From NCBI GenBank assembly GCA_902761535.1, contig CACWKS010000015.1, positions 1 through 40,644 of the forward strand: 40,644 nt of DNA. The letters run 5' to 3'. The notes under the pieces are model-generated. The model saw nothing but the letters and a program-made list of their open reading frames with translations. It was not told where the DNA came from and did not search any database. A program made the position numbers and the translations under genes. This document shows positions 34,754-40,644 of this stretch, piece after piece (the first letter of the stretch is position 1; each line of letters begins with the position of its first letter). This stretch comes from an uncultured Pseudomonadota bacterium (GTDB taxonomy: Bacteria > Pseudomonadota > Alphaproteobacteria > RF32 > CAG-239).

Positions 34754-34928
34754 ATAAAAACAAAAAGACACCTCTCATGGTGTCTTTTTGTTTTTATATG
34801 AATTGCAAGGTTTTGAACCTCCGAAAAAGGAGGTTCACCAGGAGGAGCAGGCGAGACGGAAGTATCGCCGCACTTGCGACGACGCAGCACGAGCCATTAG
34901 GCGAGACAATCCTCCCCCCGCAACCAAT
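34735..34928 (+). repeat. 21-bp direct repeat of the tRNA-fMet 3' end (putative att sites)
   Basis: The 21 bases at 34735-34755, starting in the T-arm and covering CCCCCCGCAACCA plus two more bases, are repeated exactly at 34908-34928. Such a copy of a tRNA 3' end is what integration of a mobile element at the tRNA gene leaves behind. Only 152 bases separate the two, containing the tRNA terminator, a hairpin (GAACCTCC/GGAGGTTC, 34815-34836), and a stretch with the repeated motif AGGCGAGAC. No integrase is in the window. Confidence 0.7.
34756..34795 (+). terminator. Strong terminator after tRNA-fMet
   Basis: A 17-bp perfect stem (AAAAACAAAAAGACACC at 34756-34772 with GGTGTCTTTTTGTTTTT at 34779-34795) starts 3 bases after the mature tRNA end and itself provides the T tract. 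Because it is near-symmetrical in A/T ends, it may act in both directions. Confidence 0.92.
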
Positions 34929-34935
34929 TTTGGTC

Positions 34936-34970
34936 AAGGCTTTCAGAGTTTTCTGGAAGCCTTTAATTTT
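34936..34970 (+). terminator. Terminator-like hairpin after the second tRNA-end repeat
   Basis: AAGGCTTTCAGA (34936-34947) pairs with TCTGGAAGCCTT (34952-34963) with one G:U, then TAATTTTT. It follows the second 21-bp repeat copy as the first terminator follows the tRNA, which fits that copy once having been the end of a tRNA gene. Confidence 0.75.
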
Positions 34971-35066
34971 TGCCAGTGCTACGCAGGTGCTACACCATTT
35001 TTGGTAAATTTAATCTTGGTTCGGTTGCTTAAAAGCGATTAAAAATCCCCGATTTCCCTTGTGAAT

Positions 35067-35204
35067 AAAAAATGTTAAAGAAGCTACATTCTTTAACATT
35101 TTCTCTGAAAAGCCTATAAAATCTATACTTTTGAAATCGGCTGATATGCCTCAAACAAAAAAATGTTAAACTTCGCTCGGGTGGAGAGGATTGTTTAACA
35201 TTTT
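35067..35204. repeat. Double-hairpin element, copy 1
   Basis: Hairpin 1 (AATGTTAAAGAA / TTCTTTAACATT, 35071-35082 and 35089-35100) and hairpin 2 (AAAATGTTAAAC / GTTTAACATTTT, 35160-35171 and 35193-35204) flank a 57-bp spacer with CTTTTGAAATCGGCT. The loop of hairpin 2 holds TCGGGTGGAGAGGA. A full copy with the same spacing lies at 39007-39144, and its spacer alone recurs near 37604-37657. This element and the second tRNA-end repeat account for most of the gene-free stretch 34796-35282. Confidence 0.85.
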
Positions 35205-35230
35205 GAGTTTGTCCTTCTAAAATTTTCACG

Positions 35231-35258
35231 TTGACTTTTGAAATACAAAAATTATTAT
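35231..35258 (+). promoter_or_regulatory. Candidate promoter
   Basis: TTGACT (35231-35236) and TATTAT (35253-35258) are spaced 16 bases, 24 bases before the ATG at 35283. It lies immediately downstream of the double-hairpin element. Confidence 0.5.
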
Positions 35259-35282
35259 TATCACTAAAGTAGTGAGGTTATA

Positions 35283-35738
35283 ATGAAAAAATTTGTTTTG
35301 ATTTTAGGATTATTTTTAGCATTCAATACAAATTCTTGGGCAAAAGAAGCCCAAAAAGATGATATCTTAACAAAAATCCAACAAGAAACAGAAAAATACA
35401 AAAAAGATTGTTTTGATAAGAAGGCATTTCCAAAAGGATTAAATAATTACAGTATATACGATGACAGTATAAAGGAAGGAAATACCCGATATCATCAATG
35501 CTTAAAAAAAGTTATTATTCAGAAAATACAAGAAATCGCGACACCTGAATATGCTAAAAAAATGATTGCTGACCTAGATAAAATTCAAGAGGGCACTCTT
35601 GATTTTTATTGGATTTTATATACACGCGAAGACAATGGCACTATCGGAAGAGGTATAAATGATACCACTTTAGGACGTCGTTTTGAAGATATCCTAGAGG
35701 ATATCATTTATTACCAGATGATACATAGACATTATTAA
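35283..35738 (+). CDS. Secreted protein of unknown function (151 aa)
   Basis: A signal peptide (MKKFVLILGLFLAFNTNSWA) precedes a helical mature protein with two cysteines (KKDCFDKK and YHQCLKK). The stretch ADLDKIQEGTLDFYWILYTR followed by GRRFEDIL vaguely recalls LprI/DUF1311 lysozyme-inhibitor proteins, but the similarity is too weak to name it. GAGG lies 6-8 bases before the ATG, with a candidate promoter just upstream. Its stop overlaps by 4 bases the stop of the convergent lysozyme-like gene, a suggestive partner if it really were an inhibitor; that is speculation. Confidence 0.72.
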   Translation: MKKFVLILGLFLAFNTNSWAKEAQKDDILTKIQQETEKYKKDCFDKKAFPKGLNNYSIYDDSIKEGNTRYHQCLKKVIIQKIQEIATPEYAKKMIADLDKIQEGTLDFYWILYTREDNGTIGRGINDTTLGRRFEDILEDIIYYQMIHRHY

Positions 35739-36709
35739 GGATATTTTTTTAATAATTCCAGAGCTTTTGCATTTTCTTTAATAAACCTATCTTTCATATT
35801 ATTGCGAGTTGCTTCATCACTACTACGAAAATAGAGATTCACATTGCTTCTCTCATTATAAATATTATTAATTATATCTTCATCGCTGAAAGATGATATA
35901 TCTGTATTACGACCAAATCTGTTGTGCAATAAACTTGGAGCTCCTCCTTCACCGTGTTGTGTTGCCGTAGAATATAGGACATCTCGCACCACAGGAGAAC
36001 GAAAATCTAAATTCCATCCATTTATATCACTTACACGATTCATTGTTGGTTTAAGTTTTTTTTCAACAATAAAATCTTGTTGAGATTGCAAAAAGTTTTG
36101 GTCTTTTGATAAATCTGCCCAAGTATTCTTAAATTGCTCTGCTCCTGTTAAAGCCGCATTATATCCTCCTGCTTGCTGCAAAGTATTGTAATATCCCTGA
36201 TATAAAGGATTATTTTGTAAATGTTTTAAATAATCATTCATTGTACCATCTTTGGTTGCAATTTGATATGTTCCATAACTCCAACCGCCTGTTTTATCTA
36301 GCTCTCCGTTATTCCACAGTTTTTTACCTTTTTCAGATTCCATTAGCGCACTTAATGTTCCAAGCTGATATGGCGTAACTTGGGTGGTATTAGGATATCC
36401 CCACGCACTTTCTGTAGTATAGCTATTGGTGCTACTTAATGTTGGCAAACTTAAATTAATTTGTGGTGGTTGGGTATCTCCATATAACTGTTTATAGTTA
36501 TATCCATCATTATCATATATATATTTTTGTATTTCTTTGGCATATGGATTTGGCGTATTTTCATTTGGAACATCTATTGTTTTCATATCCGGAAAAGTAT
36601 CTGTTCCGCGAGGATCCATATAAAACCATTCACTTTGTCCAAATGCCGGATTAGTACGACGTATAGGTTTCAGCCCATACATTAGTTGTCTTGTAATATC
36701 TGTTGCCAT
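35735..36709 (-). CDS. Large protein with a lysozyme-like C-terminal domain (324 aa)
   Basis: The N-terminal third is Asn/Thr/Tyr-rich and unlike any family I know. From about residue 115 there is a phage-type muralytic-like domain: LSALMESEKGKKLWN with a candidate catalytic Glu, then GGWSYGTYQIATKDGTMNDYL, FKNTWADLSKDQNFLQSQQDFI, and VVRDVLYSTATQHGEGGAPSL. This arrangement resembles peptidoglycan-hydrolase domains of phage tail or VgrG-like proteins. No signal peptide is present, so release would need lysis or a special route. AGGAG lies 7-8 bases before the ATG. The gene follows a 155-residue protein gene on the same strand. Confidence 0.7.
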   Translation of the reverse strand: MATDITRQLMYGLKPIRRTNPAFGQSEWFYMDPRGTDTFPDMKTIDVPNENTPNPYAKEIQKYIYDNDGYNYKQLYGDTQPPQINLSLPTLSSTNSYTTESAWGYPNTTQVTPYQLGTLSALMESEKGKKLWNNGELDKTGGWSYGTYQIATKDGTMNDYLKHLQNNPLYQGYYNTLQQAGGYNAALTGAEQFKNTWADLSKDQNFLQSQQDFIVEKKLKPTMNRVSDINGWNLDFRSPVVRDVLYSTATQHGEGGAPSLLHNRFGRNTDISSFSDEDIINNIYNERSNVNLYFRSSDEATRNNMKDRFIKENAKALELLKKYP

Positions 36710-36801
36710 TAGATTCTCCTATAGTAAATGAGTTATCGGGTTATCACTTTAACTATAGGAATGCGATTATATTCAGTCAATCAGCTATAGATTGCAATGA
36801 A

Positions 36802-37269
36802 TCAGCTTTTGCTAACAAAAGCTTTTTTAAATTCTCGGTTATTAGCTTGAGCCAATTGAATTAGTTTGCTTTTTAGATTGTTCTTACTATAAGGAATTTC
36901 AATATTCTTAGGTATATTTTCTAAAAACCATGTCACAAAACTATTTGCTGACATTATTTTTTCTTGTTCATAATATTTGACAAATCTCTTTTGCTGTAAA
37001 TCCTTAAAATACTCTCTGAACGGAGCATATTTTTTATCACGGGCTTGTCCTCGTTTAATCGCTTCAGATTTGCGGTCGTAAGTTATTATGGCGTCTAATA
37101 TTGTATTGCGCATATCGTCCCATTCTTGACGAGCTTCTTCTAACATATCTTCTGCCCAAGTAATGATTTTTTCTTGCAAGCTTTTGTCTTTTGCCAAAGC
37201 TTCGTTATGCATAATCAGCATATTTAACTTGCCTGCAGCTTTGAAAGGTATGGTCTCTTTATCGGTCAT
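36802..37269 (-). CDS. Helical protein of unknown function (155 aa), with a paralogue at the window edge
   Basis: I do not recognise a family. The protein is highly helical and charged, without signal peptide or membrane segment. Its C-terminal stretch KLIQLAQANNREFKKAF reappears almost exactly (KLNQLAQANNREFKKSS) in the partial gene at 40562-40644. Both copies lie upstream, on the same strand, of a larger Asn/Gln/Tyr-rich protein gene, which suggests a repeated two-gene arrangement such as chaperone or adaptor plus cargo, or an internal virion pair; this is inference. AGGAA lies 7 bases before the ATG. Confidence 0.7.
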   Translation of the reverse strand: MTDKETIPFKAAGKLNMLIMHNEALAKDKSLQEKIITWAEDMLEEARQEWDDMRNTILDAIITYDRKSEAIKRGQARDKKYAPFREYFKDLQQKRFVKYYEQEKIMSANSFVTWFLENIPKNIEIPYSKNNLKSKLIQLAQANNREFKKAFVSKS

Positions 37270-37603
37270 TATTGTTTCCTAAAACTATGAGTTTATACTA
37301 TTTTTCCAACCCATTGAAATAAAACGATTTTTCGTATCGTCTGATTAACGTTTTGATAAGGCGTTAAAGATTTTTATACTGTAAAATCAATGCATTACAT
37401 CCTTAAAAATTCTATGTGAAGGTGCTGTGAAAGCCTCTTATTCAAATAAATTTTACGATTTTTTTCATGTAATACAAAGAGTTATGCTTTAACAAACAGC
37501 CCCTTAACCAGCACCAATATTTTTGAGTGTTTTAGTTCTGCCGATAAATTTCGTCCCCACTTCTTATTAACATAATTTAGATTATAATAATTCAAATTAT
37601 ATT

Positions 37604-37657
37604 ATTTTTCTGAAAACCCATAAAATATGTAGTTTTGAAAATGGCTGAAATTTTATG
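37604..37657. repeat. Partial copy of the double-hairpin element spacer
   Basis: The stretch reads TTTTTCTGAAAACCCATAAA, continuing to GTTTTGAAAATGGCTGAAAT, and matches the spacers of the copies at 35067-35204 and 39007-39144 (shared TTTTGAAA..GGCT.A.AT). The flanking AAATGTTAAA hairpins are missing. It lies just downstream of the ATPase stop codon (37665, minus strand). The rest of the 395-bp gene-free stretch 37270-37664 is AT-rich, and I see no gene, terminator or other structure in it. Confidence 0.6.
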
Positions 37658-37664
37658 CTGTATC

Positions 37665-38879
37665 CTAATCTTGAGTTAGCCACTCAACCAGAGATACAAT
37701 TCTAATACCATCTTCTGTGCTACCGACGGCTAGTTCATCGTTTGTCAGCACCATTTTGGGAAAACTATCCCTTATTTGTTGCAACGAGCCTAATTCCCTT
37801 TCTATGGTTTTTGTCCTATCCATTTTATCGTTGACTTGGATATATAGTTTTTCATCCTGTTTGGTTGCAATAAAATCTATTTCTTTGTCATCATATTTGC
37901 CGATAGCAACATTATATCCTCGGCGTAAAAGTTCAAAATATACTATGTTTTCTAATATTCTGCCATTATCTGATACTCTTCCTAATATACGATAACGTAG
38001 CCCACTATCAACAATGTAATATTTTTCTAAGCTGCGCAGATATTCTTTTCCTTTTATATCATAACGCCGGATGGGATAAAAAATGAAGGCTTTTTCCAGA
38101 AGGCTTATACATCCTTCAACATAAGCATTATTTTTACTCTCAATACTTTTAGCCGAATAAAGCGCATTCGTAATATTGTTGGTACTGCTTATATTTGAGA
38201 TATTATCAGCCAGAAAATGTATGATTTTTTCTAATGTTGCAGTATTTGTTGTTTTTGCTCTTGAAGTAACATCCTTTACTAATACTGTGTTATATATACC
38301 ATCAAGAATTTCATAAGATTGACCTTCATCAAAATTAAAATCTTTTAGAGATGGCATACCGCCAAATTTGGTATATAACGCTAGTCTGCGTTCCAACGAC
38401 ATATTTTCGGGAAACTTGTGGAAAGTCAAAAATTCCTTAAATGACAATGGAAGCATTTTGATTTCTACATACCGTCCTGAAAGGAATGTTGCCAATTCAG
38501 ATGATAGCATATACGCATTTGAACCGGTCAGATATAAATCAGCATTTTTTCTTAAGCGAAGTGATGCAACGACCTTTTCCCATTCCGGTATCTTTTGTAT
38601 TTCATCAAGCATAATATAGGTCATTTTATTTTTATTGGCTTTGAGCTGTGCATCTATTCTGTCATGCAAGGTTTTAGCGTCAGTGATTTGTTCATCACCC
38701 ATTTCTTCAAAATTCAGTTGAATGATTTGTTTTTCACTTACACCTTGAGCTTTTAATTTTTCAGCAAAACTTTCTAATATTTTGGATTTACCACAGCGGC
38801 GAATACCTGTAATAACCTTAATTGTGTCTTTATCTTTCCAAGACATCAGCTTATCTAAATATAACGGTCTATCAATCAT
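37665..38879 (-). CDS. AAA-type ATPase with DUF4143 domain
   Basis: The 404-residue protein has a Walker A motif GIRRCGKS near residue 27 and a Walker B motif YIMLDEIQ near 95. It also has the Sensor-1-like YLTGSNAYML and the typical STLSGRY-like FLSGRYVEI. The C-terminal DUF4143 region (from about residue 210) contains ENIVYFELLRRGYNVAIGKY followed by EIDFIATK and LYIQV, the layout of a PD-(D/E)xK nuclease-like fold. This family is common and mobile in bacteria and archaea and has no agreed function. GGGAG lies 7-8 bases before the ATG. It is bracketed by copies of the double-hairpin element. Confidence 0.92.
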   Translation of the reverse strand: MIDRPLYLDKLMSWKDKDTIKVITGIRRCGKSKILESFAEKLKAQGVSEKQIIQLNFEEMGDEQITDAKTLHDRIDAQLKANKNKMTYIMLDEIQKIPEWEKVVASLRLRKNADLYLTGSNAYMLSSELATFLSGRYVEIKMLPLSFKEFLTFHKFPENMSLERRLALYTKFGGMPSLKDFNFDEGQSYEILDGIYNTVLVKDVTSRAKTTNTATLEKIIHFLADNISNISSTNNITNALYSAKSIESKNNAYVEGCISLLEKAFIFYPIRRYDIKGKEYLRSLEKYYIVDSGLRYRILGRVSDNGRILENIVYFELLRRGYNVAIGKYDDKEIDFIATKQDEKLYIQVNDKMDRTKTIERELGSLQQIRDSFPKMVLTNDELAVGSTEDGIRIVSLVEWLTQD

Positions 38880-39006
38880 AGCTTTTCTCCCTTATATTTA
38901 ATATACATAAAAAACTTTATAATTTCAAGAAGTTTTTTAGAAAAATATAAAAAACTTTATTTTTAATCATATTTTTGCATAAAAAGTAAAATTTATTCTG
39001 TAAATT

Positions 39007-39144
39007 TAAAAATGTTAAAAAAGGTATATTGTTTAACATTTTCCTCGGAAGTGGCGGAAAATATAGGGCTTTGAAAACGGCTCAAATACCACGAAATAAA
39101 AAATGTTAAACTTTGTCGGGATGGACAGGAAAGTTTAACATTTT
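39007..39144. repeat. Double-hairpin element, copy 2
   Basis: Hairpin 1 (AAAATGTTAAA / TTTAACATTTT, 39009-39019 and 39032-39042) and hairpin 2 (14-bp stem AAAATGTTAAACTT / AAGTTTAACATTTT, 39100-39113 and 39131-39144) flank a 57-bp spacer with CTTTGAAAACGGCT. The loop of hairpin 2 holds TCGGGATGGACAGGA, close to the loop of the copy at 35067-35204. The total length and spacer length are the same in both copies. The stem of hairpin 2 extends by two pairs here. Confidence 0.85.
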
Positions 39145-39177
39145 AGGGATTTTTATAAAATATATTTCATATTTTTG

Positions 39178-39522
39178 TTAGTTACTATTTTCCATAACAA
39201 TTTTGATTATAAAGAATGTTACCTCATGATAATATAACAAAACAAAGAGTTCCATAACCAGCCATGGAAGCAAAATATATTTTATCCTTAAAAAATTATC
39301 TTTCGTGCATTCAAACCATTTTCGTTTTAGAACGTATCGCAAAAACAACGGGTGTCCGACCATAAAACAAAAATCAAACAAGAACAGAACAGGAAAAAGG
39401 GGGCCAAATTTATGAAATACCAAAATAATCATCAAGCCACATAAAACAAATACACAAATAACATCAGTTATTGCTTCTGATGCTATCTTTTTTATTCTTT
39501 TTATTATAGCCTCTTTTTCCAT
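39178..39522 (-). CDS. Small multi-pass membrane protein (114 aa)
   Basis: I do not recognise a family. A basic amphipathic start (KEAIIKRIKKIASEA) is followed by two or three membrane helices (DVICVFVLCGLMIILVF, FPVLFLFDFCFMVG, YILLPWLVMELFVLLYY). No strong ribosome site was seen before the ATG. It lies 24 bases downstream of the 305-residue protein gene on the same strand, so it may be its cotranscribed partner. Holin-like or immunity-like roles are possible in such a context but not supported by any motif. Confidence 0.6.
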   Translation of the reverse strand: MEKEAIIKRIKKIASEAITDVICVFVLCGLMIILVFHKFGPLFPVLFLFDFCFMVGHPLFLRYVLKRKWFECTKDNFLRIKYILLPWLVMELFVLLYYHEVTFFIIKIVMENSN

Positions 39523-39546
39523 ATTCTGTTCTTTTGTTATGTTTTA

Positions 39547-40464
39547 CTAATAGTGTTTTTTATCGTATTCGTCGTTATTGTAAAACATATTTTTCAGTTT
39601 GTCAGCAGAAGAATTTATACCTTGCTTAAAAATTTTTTTACCCAACTGAGTCAAAGGTCTTGCCGATGCTCTAAATATTGGCAATTGTTCAGCTTTTAAT
39701 CCTGCAATATTAGCAATTCCATTTACCGCTAAATTAGTTCCGAAATCGTTCCAATTTTCGGCATATCCGGCGGAAGCATTGAGAGTATCCGTTGCGGCAT
39801 TTATGGCTTTGTTGGTAAAAGAGGTATCTTTTGCAAAATGCATCGGCGTATTCATTGCCCCTACAAATTCGGATCCGCCGTAAATATACGGATTTCTTTG
39901 TACCAAATTATTATTGAGCTGTCGCACTGCGTCGCGTCCCATTTGATAATTATTCGGGTTGGCGGTGATTGCTGCCGTTGCTGCCCCCATCATTTCATCA
40001 AAATTACCCAAGGTTAATCCATTGGTAAATCCAACTGAAAATGCTTCGGTGGCATCCGCAAAGTTATTTGCCGCTTTTTTAACATTATCCCAAGCGCTTG
40101 TGTTTGGCTGCTGTTGAATTTGTGAAGTTATTGGTTGTGTCGTCATTTGCGGTACTGCTGTTGCCATCGGTATTGGGGTTGTGTTATTTTGCATATTGGC
40201 AATGTTACCTGCAATATTCGTCATCCCAAAGCCGTAGTTATTCGCTGAGTTGCCCCAAAAGTTGGTGGTATATTGCGGATAGTTTTCGGTGATGCCTTGA
40301 GCGTTATAATTTTGCATCAGTTGGTTTTCACGCTTTTGGCGGGCAAACTGATACTCCAATTCATCACGCAGACTAAAGTTGTTATGGTTGACACCATAAG
40401 TGTCAATGCCGCCCACCCCTGTTTGATACCCAAACGGTGAGGTATATTTCGGATACATATCCAT
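39547..40464 (-). CDS. Phage-like virion or ejection-type protein (305 aa)
   Basis: The start at 40464 was chosen because AAGGAG lies 7 bases upstream; the frame is open for 20 more codons without support. The N-terminal half is Asn/Gln/Tyr-rich and low-complexity. The middle stretch GFTNGLTLGNFDEMMGAATA through YGGSEFVGAM recalls a segment I know from phage structural or internal virion proteins (GLTFGFxDE...AEIAGG). It lacks a signal peptide. With the paralogous partner gene upstream at 40562 and the lysozyme-like gene at 35735, it suggests a decayed prophage or a phage-derived locus. Confidence 0.65.
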   Translation of the reverse strand: MDMYPKYTSPFGYQTGVGGIDTYGVNHNNFSLRDELEYQFARQKRENQLMQNYNAQGITENYPQYTTNFWGNSANNYGFGMTNIAGNIANMQNNTTPIPMATAVPQMTTQPITSQIQQQPNTSAWDNVKKAANNFADATEAFSVGFTNGLTLGNFDEMMGAATAAITANPNNYQMGRDAVRQLNNNLVQRNPYIYGGSEFVGAMNTPMHFAKDTSFTNKAINAATDTLNASAGYAENWNDFGTNLAVNGIANIAGLKAEQLPIFRASARPLTQLGKKIFKQGINSSADKLKNMFYNNDEYDKKHY

Positions 40465-40561
40465 TTTTTTACTCCTTATTAAAGTTATTGCAAAATTTTG
40501 CATTTTTACTTTAACAAAGAGCAAAACCCTTGTCTATCCGGCATAGCTGGCAACCGTTTAA

Positions 40562-40644
40562 CTACATCATGCAGGAGCTTTTCTTAAATTCTCGGTTGTT
40601 GGCTTGGGCTAACTGATTGAGCTTGATTTCCCAATTGCTGTTTT
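40562..40644 (-). CDS. Partial paralogue of the 155-residue protein (C-terminus only)
   Basis: The gene runs off the right edge. The 26 visible codons end NSNWEIKLNQLAQANNREFK and a short KSSCMM tail before TAG. It closely matches the end of the protein at 36802-37269 (KLIQLAQANNREFKKAFVSKS), and the DNA match is also evident. It lies directly upstream of the 305-residue phage-like gene. Confidence 0.75.
   Translation of the reverse strand, partial: NSNWEIKLNQLAQANNREFKKSSCMM

Noticed and set aside
34796..35282. CRISPR array or ToxIN-type antitoxin repeat
   Set aside because: The double-hairpin element recurs only at distant positions and not as regularly spaced tandem units. No Cas or ToxN-type gene is present.
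35067..39144. Retron-type ncRNA for the double-hairpin element
   Set aside because: Inverted repeats are suggestive, but there is no reverse transcriptase gene in the window.

Overview
The window reads as chromosome from an AT-rich alphaproteobacterium. Support for this comes from a DUF4167 gene between prmC and clpB (an order I know from Alphaproteobacteria), an IalB-family gene coupled to rlmN, a sigma-32 (RpoH) gene, a YbjN-family gene, and an initiator tRNA of alphaproteobacterial type. An L-lactate dehydrogenase, several small secreted proteins and an autotransporter remnant fit a fermentative, host- or gut-associated lineage, but that is inference. Most genes have a recognisable Shine-Dalgarno sequence. 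Many annotated starts were moved inward from the longest possible ORF to fit one.

Layout. 1-645 is gene-free and packed with hairpins and a dispersed repeat. 646-4512 holds queA, a membrane protein with a degenerate GGDEF domain, lgt and a ybjN-like gene. 4565-7342 on the minus strand carries five acyl-carrier-protein-type genes around mltG: acpP, one further ACP with the DSL motif, and three ACP-like proteins that lack the phosphopantetheine serine. 7609-11528 holds a small acidic membrane-anchored protein, ldh and alaS. 11786-16345 is one 1519-residue secreted modular protein, followed by a repeat array of the same family as the one at 1-540 but in the opposite orientation. 16650-22971 holds a DUF2207 membrane protein, a GlmU-like uridylyltransferase without the acetyltransferase half, an M3 oligopeptidase, a cold-shock protein, an autotransporter C-terminal remnant broken by a 41-bp duplication, and a glycine-zipper lipoprotein. 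23111-34484 is a mostly housekeeping block: asnS, rpoH, prmC, DUF4167, a degenerate metallophosphoesterase, clpB, rlmN, ialB and a CCA-adding enzyme.

From the initiator tRNA (34677-34753) to the right edge the sequence looks accessory. The last 21 bases around the tRNA 3' end recur 173 bp downstream, as an integration site would leave. Beyond that lie secreted, phage-like and unknown genes, a DUF4143 ATPase, and two full copies plus one partial copy of a 136-138-bp element made of two hairpins.

How the genes fit together. RpoH and ClpB belong to the heat-shock response. QueA, RlmN, AlaS, AsnS, the CCA enzyme, PrmC and tRNA-fMet serve translation. Lgt, MltG and GlmU-like serve the envelope. 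The most unusual features are the degenerate ACP cluster and the paired-hairpin element of the accessory region. I recognise no complete known defence or biosynthetic system. There is no CRISPR array, insertion sequence or transposase.
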